NCBI GenBank assembly: GCA_002104905.1
Contig: MCFE01000075.1
Coordinates: 62,001 to 126,000, forward strand
Length of the DNA: 64,000 nt
Direction of reading: 5' to 3'
DNA from: Basidiobolus meristosporus CBS 931.73
Lineage: Eukaryota > Basidiobolomycota > Basidiobolomycetes > Basidiobolales > Basidiobolaceae
Shown piece by piece: positions 55,571-64,000 of this stretch. Numbering within the stretch: the first letter of the stretch is position 1; the number at the start of each line of letters is the position of its first letter. A program made the position numbers and the translations under genes. The notes under the pieces were generated by a model, which was given only the letters and a program-made list of their open reading frames with translations, was not told the origin of the DNA and searched no databases.

Positions 55571-55768
55571 GGTATCAAGTGGCCAGCAAGATACTGTTGG
55601 TATAGTATTGACTGATAAATGGTCCAATATGACTTGTGTGGCTAAATACTGGCTGTGAGCCTTGTAGTACTTACTCTGCTGTCTGCATGCCTCATGGCAG
55701 AGAGGCTTCTTATAATAGCCTCATAAACCTTTTTCTCTTCTCTTAAGCAGTGAATCAAAGTATTCCTC
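55571..55768 (-). pseudogene. tnp2-like transposase, copy I, first codons
   Basis: The zinc-finger region (YYKKPLCHEACRQQS-type) and the residues before it, in the reverse strand; GGTATCAAGTGGCCAGCAAG joins the segment 49094 after removal of the chromovirus. The first five codons are cut by the solo Copia LTR at 55769. Confidence 0.78.
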
Positions 55769-56412
55769 TGTTGTAGAAGTTTGCAATTCCACCTAAATAT
55801 TAAGCTAACTTGATCACCTAAATAATTACCATCAAATCCTAAAGAATACTGACCTAATTCTGTGCTGAGATTTACTTAGATTATTTTCACCAAAAAATCA
55901 GTTACCAAGAGCATGAAAATTGGATAAGTTGTCCAAAAAGCCCTAAACATTGCACACATGTTCCTGAAAACCTCCTAAACCTATTCTATGTGCTATTTTG
56001 TCAAGACCATGTAGCAGTACCCTAAGAAAAATGCTTAACAAAAGGCCAGTATAAAACCATCCTAATATCTGCTGATTCCAAGTTTCTCAAAACTGACAGT
56101 TGTAAATATCTTAGGTACTAGATATTGGGCATACAAGCAAATATATTTTCCAGGAGGAGACTAGGCCAACTAGTATCTATGCCAAACTTGGTAGTTAGCT
56201 CACCACTACTTCCATCAAAAAAGCAATTGAAAATTTGAACAAAAAGTATCATCTGCACACAGCAGATTACTAGCCGAAAATCAGATGAAGTCCAAGTTTG
56301 AGACTTCTCATAGGGGTCTAAATACTGTTACATTCAATAAATTATTCAATGAGAACCACATTATCTACTTGCACTCTCAATCACTTCCAATATCTCTAAG
56401 TATCTTACAATG
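55769..56412 (+). repeat. Solo Copia LTR containing a MITE
   Basis: Starts TGTTGTAGAAGTTTGC, ends TATCTTACAATG; flanks TCCTC / TCTTC (one transition). Removing the inner 296-bp element with 3 bases leaves 345 bases, the family length. Confidence 0.87.
56020..56315. mobile_element. Short nonautonomous element with CACTA-family-like ends (MITE)
   Basis: 296 bases between CCCTAAGAAAAATG and CTTCTCATAGGG; 3-bp flanks GTA (56017-56019) and GTC (56316-56318). Removal restores the LTR sequence. The ends resemble the CCCTATGAAAAAT terminus and an inner AACAAAAGGCCAG resembles the ORF1-side end. No coding capacity. Confidence 0.75.
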
Positions 56413-56417
56413 TCTTC

Positions 56418-56641
56418 ATGGGGCAATCAGTTTGACACTCAGCAGCATAACACTATTATATCACTTCTTTGTCAATACTCATATGAATTTAAGATAGTCT
56501 TGTATTTGAGACATTGCACCTACAAGAATGTAAAATTCAATGTTGACCTGCCATGGTAAGCATTAGAAATACAGCTGTGTCACCACAAACACATGTATGT
56601 GTAACACCACTTTCCCTTTGCATTAATTTACTTCCATATAT
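56418..56641. promoter_or_regulatory. Divergent promoter region of copy I
   Basis: Collinear with 14651-14871; includes AGTCTTGTATTTGAGACATTG and ACATGTATGTGTAACACC. Confidence 0.55.
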
Positions 56642-57107
56642 ATGCCACAACAAAATAAAGCAAAGTTATCTGGTTCCCAACCCAACCTCACTGTTGACAG
56701 CAGCAGAAGTATGGTTGGACAACAGCTTGCTTTGACATTCAGTGCAACAAGCAGGGCTACATCCAAAAAAGGCCTTATTGACAGTGTGCACACTGAAAGT
56801 AATAGTGCAGACTCCTCAGGGTCTCAGTCAAGTAGTCAAGTGAGAATCTCTGCAGAGCTGCAAACTGACCATAAGCTTGGGCAAATGAGAATGTAGCAAA
56901 TGTAGTACCTTTGGTTGGAGACCAGCAAGTGGCCATCATAACATCACCACCACTCATACTAGCAAGTATGTTGTCAGCACATACTAAAGCCTTTATGAGG
57001 CAATTAGGTGCAGTGGCTGATAGGATAGATTCAATAGCCCAGAAACAGAGTGAGTGGCTGAAACATTTAGAGCAATCAATATCCTAGGTAGAGAATACAG
57101 TATCTTT
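56642..57107 (+). pseudogene. ORF1, copy I, N-terminal part
   Basis: ATG 56642 gives MPQQNKAKLSGSQPN, in frame for 84 codons, and is the clearest witness to the ancestral start. A stop at 56897 is followed by coiled-coil sequence in another frame. It is interrupted at 57108 by copy K and continues at 63964. Confidence 0.8.
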
Positions 57108-57436
57108 TCCTATGAATATTATTGTAATGATCCCATTAAAAGGCCATTGCAAGCTTAAAGTCCCATGACTAAGAGGTACTGATCCTATCAGGACACCATC
57201 CAGAGACCATTGAAAAATAATTGCACCCCAGATTTCACAAAAGACTTGGTCAAAATTTTTCTTCACAATGACATATAAGTGGCTTTTGATTGTTCCCTGC
57301 CAATTTGCTCACTTTCTGATCCCGGACACTCTATCAGCTTTTATGTTTGTGTGCATTGATTGGCTATTGCTTCTTTTTCACACTTCTTACTTCCTGACTC
57401 AACTATTTCTCTTACTTTTCATGCATACAAATTGAT
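57108..57436 (-). repeat. ORF1-side terminal region of copy K
   Basis: Noncoding, collinear with 12244-12570. Confidence 0.8.
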
Positions 57437-59498
57437 TTATTTATGTTGAAACTTCATTTGTATCTCAATTGCCAATTTTATTGACCTATGCTAGTCCCTA
57501 TACCCTACACTAACATTAAGCCCAACCCCACACTCAACAAGTAACTCCATTAAAATCCACCACTCAAGAAGCATTTCTGCTGTAATGCTCTGGTTCCATG
57601 ACATTGGCAGGAAACCAATGGCTTTATGCCTCTGTTCATTCACCGGCTCCTACACTGGTCTTCAACTGGTACTGCAAGGTCTAACCCCTTATTGGCCAGT
57701 CTTTGCAATGAATCCTTGCAATGCTTAAGTGTGTTTTCTTGAGCATTGCTCTTGAAGAATTGCTGCAACCTCCTAGTGTGCCTGTTAATGTACCAATATT
57801 CCACTGAAATCATTGTGATAGTCTTTTGAGTTCTGGAAGCTGTGGCCTTCTCTGTCAGTGGAATCTGTACTTCTCAACAATGGAGAATGTGAAGGCTGTG
57901 GTAGACAAATGGCCTTATTTGGTAAACTCATCTATCTTGCTGGATTGTAGCTCAACTGTCTGTGCTTCCACCTCTTGTGAAAACAGCTGTTTTCTTGTTG
58001 GTAATTCTTCTTGTGTCTGATGGGACTCAGTCTGTTCTGGGCTTGTGGCATTAATTGCCAAGAACTGCAGTTTCTTTTGCATGCTTCCCTGTCTCAGGCT
58101 TGGGTAGACATTTTTCCCTTTACCTTTTCCTTTATCACTGCCAGGTCTTTCACTGCTACTTTTTCTGAGTGCTTCTTGCAATGAACCACATTTTCTCCTT
58201 TGAAATTCTGCTTTGATGCATCTGTTTTGGCCTGCTTGTTACTTTGTGGCACTCTTCTGGCAACCTGATGTTTTTTTCTCGCTTATTTCAAACTCTCTAC
58301 CATTGTTGTGACAGGCTCCTGTAAAAACTGCTGGTTTTATCACTGCCAGGTCCTTCACTGCTGCTTTGAATGAGTGCTTCTTTAGTGGTATTACACTTTT
58401 TCCCTGATAATTGTGGTGCTGGTGCATCTGTGTCTGCCTGCTTGTCCCTAATTGGCACTCTTCAAGCTACCTGACATCTCTTTGACACTTGTGTGGAGCT
58501 TTCAGCCCTGCTTGTATTGGCTCTGGAGGAAGCCGCTGGTTTTTAGCCATGGAACCCTTGCTCTTCTGCCTTTGTTAATTTCTGCTATTCTTAAGATACT
58601 TCCTTAGCATATCAATGATGGCCCAAAATCTGTTTGCCTATTTGAGTCCAGGATAATGCTTGTAGAACCAGTCAAGTGCATTCTGCTTGGGCTTGAGTTC
58701 TTGATGGTCCATTGGTACACCAGCCTTAAGGTGATGGCATGCCAGACTTCTGACAGCCTCATGAATATTAGCCCACTCTTCATTATTGCACTCAATGTCT
58801 TCATGGATCTTCAATGTGTTTTGATTTTTAGGCTTTGGTATAAACACCACATTGTCTCCCTCCCATGCTGTGATAGGTTTCTTTGCAATAATTATCTTTG
58901 GGCTCTGCAGTTGTGCTTCATAGACTGTAAGGTGTTCCTCTGCTGTTACATTGGGAAATGGCTCAATTCTTAGCTGGGACATTGAGCTACTTGAGTTCCT
59001 TCTTTGCAGCAACAATAATGCTTTCTCTACCTGGGATACTGATTGCTCTATATGTATTATCCACTCATCCTGTTTCTGGACTATTTCCTGATTTCTCTGG
59101 GCCATTGCATCTATCCTATCAGCTACTGTACCTAATTGCTTCATTAATACCTTGGTATGAACTGACAACATACTTGTAAATATGAGTGGTTATGATGTCA
59201 TGACAGCTACTTGCTGGTCTTCAACTGAGGGTACTTTATTTGCTACATTGTCATCTGCCTGATCATAATAGTCAGCATGTGCCTCTGCAGAGGCTCTCAA
59301 TTGCCTACTTGACTGAGAGCCTGAGGATTATGCATTATTACATTTGGTGGGCATACTGTTAACATGGTCTTTTTTGGATGTAGCCCCACTTATTGCAATG
59401 AATGTCAAAGCAAGCTGTTGTCCAGTTATTCTTCTGCTGCCATCAGCAGTGGGGTTTGGTTGGGAACCAGACAACCTTGCTTTATTTTTTGGCAGCAT
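57437..59498 (-). pseudogene. ORF1, copy K
   Basis: ATG at 59498 gives MLPKNKARLSG in frame, supporting this start for the family. Central part is open for 177 codons (58638-59171): MKQLGTVADRIDAMAQRNQEIVQKQDEW coiled coil in pieces, WEGDNVVFIPKPKNQNTLK, NNEEWANIHEAVRSL. Two repeat units at about 58137-58545. The C-terminal domain is at 57437-57900. Stops at 59190, 58630 and beyond. Confidence 0.8.
58137..58545 (-). repeat. Tandem repeat units in ORF1 of copy K
   Basis: Two ~205-bp units, each starting CACTGCCAGGTC (58137 and about 58342). Confidence 0.75.
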
Positions 59499-59720
59499 AT
59501 ATAGGGAAGTGAATCAAACCAAAGGGGAAATGGTGTTACATATACATGTGTATGTGGTGCCACAGCTTTATTTATAATGCTTACTATGGCAGGTCATCAT
59601 TGAATCTTATATTCATGTAGGTGCAATGTCTCAAATACAAGACTTTCTTAAACTTGTGTGATTATTGACCCAAAAGTGACATAATAGTGTTACATTGTTG
59701 AAGGTCAAACTGTTTGCCCC
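59499..59720. promoter_or_regulatory. Divergent promoter region of copy K
   Basis: Collinear with 14651-14871; near-identical core AATGTCTCAAATACAAGAC. Confidence 0.6.
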
Positions 59721-62523
59721 ATGGACAAAACTACTTTGATTCAGTGCCATAAGTGAAAAGAAAAAAGACCAGGTGGCTATTGTAGCAAGCCTCTCAGCCA
59801 TGAAGCATGCAGACAGCATAGGAAGTATTACAAGGATCACAGCCAGTGTTTTGCCACACAAGTCATATTTGACCATTCATCAGTCACTACTGTACAAACA
59901 GTATCTTGCCAGCCAGTTGATACTTCTATATTAGCACCTGGTCAGCTTTGTCACCTTGCGCAAACTGAGTCAGGTGAGTTTATGATGTCTTTAGGCTCAC
60001 CACAGCCTTCTGAATATGGAATGCAGAGTGATAGCTCTGACAAAGAAGGTTTATTGATGGATTGTGAGCCTACCTCCCCTAACAACAGTACCATGCATGA
60101 GCCCAGTCAAATCTCAACATGCAATGAGACAACACCTATTGAAACAACTGCCAAGGATACTTTATGGAGCCAAGTGAGCCTGGTAATTCATCTACTGGTG
60201 AATGATGTAATGTTGTGGCTAGAGATGTGGCGTGTTTCCACTAATATTAGTTAAGGGGGCTGTGAGGATTTATTACTACTTCTTGCCAAAATCATTCCCG
60301 GATGCAACTTACCACCTACATGGTACAAGTGGACAACTGTCATGCGGCTGGTAGCATATGACCCAGAGACTGTCCTGATTCCAGCATGTGTTAAAAGTTG
60401 CATGGCATTCACATAAAAAAATGCTACCATTGCAATGTGTCCAAATTGTAAGGAATCCACCACCATGAAGGGAAAACATTGTTTACACTCCAGATATATT
60501 CCAGTAATACCCCATCTAAAGAAGTGTATGCAGTACAACAAATATTGCAATGCTATATAGTACTGCACTCAGTATCAATCAAGTGCAAACATATCTAATA
60601 TACTCCATGGCAACCATTACAAACAGGTAAGAAGCAAGGGCTACTTTGAATGAATATATGACCATGCCTTTGCCTTAGCACTAGATAGATTCTCATTAAA
60701 CAAGTACTCTACTAGCAAATCCTGCTGGCCACTGATTCTCATCAATCTGAATCTGCTGCCCATCTTACGGTATCAGAGCAAAAATCTGATGGTAGTCTCA
60801 CTGGTATCTGGGCCTAAATCACTATCCAACCTGGATAGCTACCTGTATCCACTGCTAGATAAATTTTGTATGCTTTCCAGCAGTCTAACAGTAAATGACT
60901 GTCATGTAGAAGTGCATATTATTATCTGCATTGGAGATACCCCAGCCATCAGCATGATGGCAGGTTTTTCTGGGTGCAATGGACAGTATTGCTGTCAAAT
61001 GTGTGAGATCCTGGGGATTTACTCCATAACTCACACACATTATTATTGGCCAAACACCAATGCTCAGAACATCATCTTCCAACAGAGAGAGTATATAGCA
61101 GTCAGCATGCAATTGCAGCAAAGTCAGCTAGTCATAAGCCATTGGCCAGAATATGGAATCAATTGGAAACCAGAGATACTTAACACAGAGGGTATCTGTT
61201 GGCGCAAAAGCTTTCCACTGGGAGCAATGCATTTGCTTTTTAACAATATCCCTATACTGATGACCAAGTTGTTCATGGGACATTTCAAGCTTAATGAGCC
61301 CTTTGATATACCAGAGAAATTTGAAAGAATTTGCAAGATATTACAGAATATCTGATACCCTAGGTACTTCTCACAGGCTCCAATCAACATTCTTATGCAT
61401 ATGTAACAATACAAATGCAAAGACTGGATGAACTGGATATGCATTTATTCAAGTGGCTTTCCAAACCCATTCTCACCAAGAGTACATAGGAGGCATTGTA
61501 GGTCATATGTGGACATTGTAGGAATACCTATCCAGAAGCAGATCACTAATGCCAACTTGACACATCTACAGCTGCTGTGCAAGGAATTTGTAATGGGATT
61601 TGAGCGGCTATACTACAAACATAAAGCTGAACACAAAGATCTCTGCCACTAATGTATTCATTCTCTACTCCATCTTGCTTGGTGTGTGGAGAATATTGGA
61701 CCTTGCTTCACCTTTTGGGAGTTTTCTATGGAGCAGATGTGTGGGGAGATAGGAAGACTAGTCAAGTTGCAGGTACTACCATATCCCAATCTCATCAAGA
61801 ATATTACTTTTAAGTCTGTCATGGATGTGATGAGCTGGCATATGGAGGACAGCCAGGAAGAGTTGGAAATACTGAGGACAGATGTACACATTGAGACACC
61901 AATGCCTATGGCATTAAGAAGTTAAGCAGCCCCAATGCATGGGTTATCAGCTAAGTAATGCAAAGTTGGGTTGGGTGCAACAAGCAACTAACTTTTATCA
62001 GGAAAACTCTACCAAGGTATGCCAGATTTCTCATGGTCACAAGCCAACTTCTACACCATTCAACATGGAATTCTTGCAAACAAGAGCTAGAGCACACCTA
62101 TAAGAGGGACTAGAATCTAGCAGGGAGAAGGAATATATTGGCTAAATACCAAGAATTTTTTTGTGGATATTCAGGAGGTAGTCATGGCAGAAGTAGCTAC
62201 AACAAAGCATATGTTTGCAAGATGTATATATTACAAGCAGTAAAAGGTATATGGCAACTTTGCAAGTAGCACACTAAAGAGCTGTAAAGTTGAGGTAATA
62301 GAAGTATGTCAATTGCGCAGGTGTGTGCATTTGTAGAGGTTAATAAGCAGGAGGCCATAGTGTTTTTTACTTGAACTATATGTAGAATACCCAAGGCAGT
62401 AGTGGGTCAGTAAATAAAGAGGGGTGATTCTGCAGTGGAGTATATGAATTGCACAAGGGGAGGTAGAAAAAGGAAAACCATTTTGTAAATTGGTATGGTA
62501 GCATTATACAGAACTAGCTGTAG
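59721..62523 (+). pseudogene. tnp2-like transposase, copy K, full length with breaks
   Basis: ATG 59721 (MDKTTLIQ). An early TGA follows within the finger region (CGA-type codon to TGA). The rest reads in several frames: 59982-60254 (GSPQPSEYGMQSDSSDKEG...SQVSLVIHLLVNDVMLWLEMW), 60789-61355 (CHVEVHIIICIGDTPAISMMAGFSG...CCQMCEILGI, HYYWPNTNAQN), 61428-61925 (WEFSMEQMCGEIGRLVK). About 930 codons in total. The best evidence for full gene length together with copy B. Confidence 0.83.
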
Positions 62524-62751
62524 GCCACCATACTGCTGTAATATTGCCATCAGAGTTTTGCTATGCGGCCATTGATCTACCATCAAGTTTTTTGCCATAT
62601 ATGACAATTGGATGACCTGGATGGTCAGATCCTTTTAAAATAGTTGTAGAGTACATCAAGACAGCAACAATGCCATGCAATTATTGTCACAGTACCAATT
62701 GAGTCCCATCAAGTTTTGTAACCTTATTTGGTGGTAAAATCAGCAAAACAC
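62524..62751 (+). repeat. Transposase-side terminal region of copy K, first part
   Basis: Noncoding; continues at 63826-63960 after LTR-1. Confidence 0.78.
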
Positions 62752-63821
62752 TGTAGTGGGGTCACAGTGAGGCCCACTGACAGATGTTCTCATTCCCATA
62801 TTTTCTACTTCCCTATTTCTCTACTACACTTATTTTAGTTTTATCCTGTTTGTCATACTTGACCAGTACTATCCCAAAAGCTGGCGGACTACCACACCTG
62901 CTTACCTTATTGCATAAGTTATACCTCACTTTATGTAAGATTACTATCTATAAGTGCTTCTATATTAGGCAAGTACTTGCGCCAGTACCTGCAATACATG
63001 GTTAGCCCATGTCACCATCCCTATCATTTCTATATCAAATAGGGTATCCCTATGTTACACAGGTTTCAGGGTACAGATTTCTGATTGGTTGGATGTGCTG
63101 TGCCTCTTAGAGCCTTCTGGCACCTACTTAGAGTACTCTTAGCTCATTCTGATGTCATTAAGATCTCTATTGATCTCTGGAACCTTCTGGAACACCATGA
63201 TTAGTAATCATTTAGCCAGTGAGAAAAGTATATAAGGGAGGTAATCCCTCAACAATAAATCATCATCCCTTTTATCAATATACCAATTTTTTGATTAGTG
63301 TGATCACTGCTGCCTGCTGCTACCTGAGCTTCCAACCTAAAACCACAGGACACTCCCAGGAAACTTCACTGACAGCCAACTGACCTTGAAGGCACTACTT
63401 GTGAGGAATACTCAGAGTAGGTATCATTTGTTATATTTGATTCTTTCCCTAGTTTGTTCTTGTACAGGCAAAGATACTTTTCTGTCTTTGTAACTATTGG
63501 CCACAGCTGCATTCTTTTCAAGTTGCTGCTGGTGGAGTTTACAGTTGTTTTGACTTTGGAAGCTTTAGTACATTGTCATCTTAAAGGATGCTGAGCCCAG
63601 CACATACTTTTGTTAAGATGCCAACTAAGTTGGGGATTGTAGCTCAATAGTTTTCCCTTGACAAGCTTGTGGCTTTATTCCCCTTTGCTTTACTGTAGTG
63701 ATATAACCCAGGTATTCCCAGCAAGCTTTTGCCTAGGGTTGTTGCACCCAGTGAATGCCCACACACAAAACACTCAAGAAGTGTTGGACAAATCTCTCCC
63801 TTGGACTTATACACCACCACA
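62752..63821 (+). repeat. Solo LTR, family LTR-1, copy 5
   Basis: 1070 bases, TGTAGTGGGGTCACAG to TACACCACCACA; flanks ACAC / ATGC (two transitions). TATATAAGGGAGG near 63229 and AATAAATCATC near 63256 give the transcriptional sense. Removal restores the CACTA end. Confidence 0.85.
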
Positions 63822-63825
63822 ATGC

Positions 63826-63960
63826 CGTTCTGGTCTTGTCACTACATCATCAAGAGGGTCACTAATTCTAAGCTGTTGGTATTATGATGGACTCCAAACA
63901 GGATCCTAATGGCTGATCTGGATTGGATCCACCTGTGGGACCAAATTATTTTTCATAGGG
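63826..63960 (+). repeat. Transposase-side terminus of copy K
   Basis: The last 135 bases with the GATC-rich tract GGATCC...GATCTGGATTGGATCC and the terminal repeat. Confidence 0.85.
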
Positions 63961-63963
63961 TTT

Positions 63964-64000
63964 ACTACAAAGAATGAACTGAAGAAGCTCAATGTCACAG
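63964..64000 (+). pseudogene. ORF1, copy I, continuation after copy K
   Basis: ACTACAAAGAATGAACTG matches the LLQRRNSSSS codons of other copies; it runs off the window end. Confidence 0.75.

Larger units (their letters stand above)
57108..63960. mobile_element. CACTA-like element, copy K: complete, with one nested LTR
   Basis: Starts TCCTATGAATATTATTG, ends ACCAAATTATTTTTCATAGGG; duplication TTT (57105-57107, 63961-63963). Joining the flanks restores ORF1 of copy I (GTATCTTT then ACTACAAAG). 6853 bases, 5779 without LTR-1, matching B (5794). ORF1 on minus, transposase on plus. Confidence 0.92.

Overview
This window looks like fungal, probably Dikarya, DNA made entirely of transposable elements. 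The Ty3/Gypsy pol with a C-terminal chromodomain, a second Gypsy lineage with a CxWCDS-type gag knuckle, the Ty1/Copia elements and the Tnp2-like DNA transposons are a mix I associate with basidiomycetes; genus cannot be read from the sequence. I see no host gene, rRNA, tRNA or CRISPR array. CpG is scarce and TpG/CpA abundant nearly everywhere, and nonsense codons are mostly explained by C-to-T change (CAA/CAG to TAA/TAG, TGG to TAG/TGA). This fits long-term decay of methylated repeats.

The dominant component is one family of two-gene DNA transposons, called here 'the CACTA-like family'. A full copy is about 5.8 kb. It carries a tnp2-like transposase gene and a divergently transcribed ORF1 (about 690 aa, function unknown) separated by a ~220 bp promoter region. 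It starts and ends with CCCTATGAAAAAT-type inverted repeats and makes 3-bp target duplications. I place pieces of at least nine copies: A0 (1-2902), A (4669-10865), B (12244-18037), C (20827-21259), D (21260-21580), D2 (21581-24862), E (27753-32836), F (35268-48699), I (48700-57107 plus 63964-64000) and K (57108-63960). B and K have both ends and clear target duplications.

The rest are retroelements. There is a Gypsy element on the minus strand (10866-20826, split by B), a second Gypsy fragment (25386-27752), and a chromovirus with both LTRs (49095-55570, inserted in the transposase gene of I). The Copia elements are at 2903-4668, 24863-25385, 30376-32778, 32906-35267 and 38885-42970. Three solo-LTR families are present: LTR-1 (~1.06 kb, five copies plus fragments), LTR-2 (~367 bp, two copies) and the Copia LTR (~346 bp).

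The insertions are nested and can be ordered. For example F is interrupted by Copia G, an inverted solo LTR, and another solo LTR that is itself split by a PIF/Harbinger-like element (44464-47865). That Harbinger-like element is rich in CpG, unlike its surroundings, and carries a DDE transposase ORF with its triad in place, so it is probably among the youngest insertions. The other young insertion is the Copia deletion derivative at 30376-32778, with two 369-bp LTRs about 97% identical and a perfect 5-bp duplication. No element here looks autonomous except possibly the Harbinger-like one.
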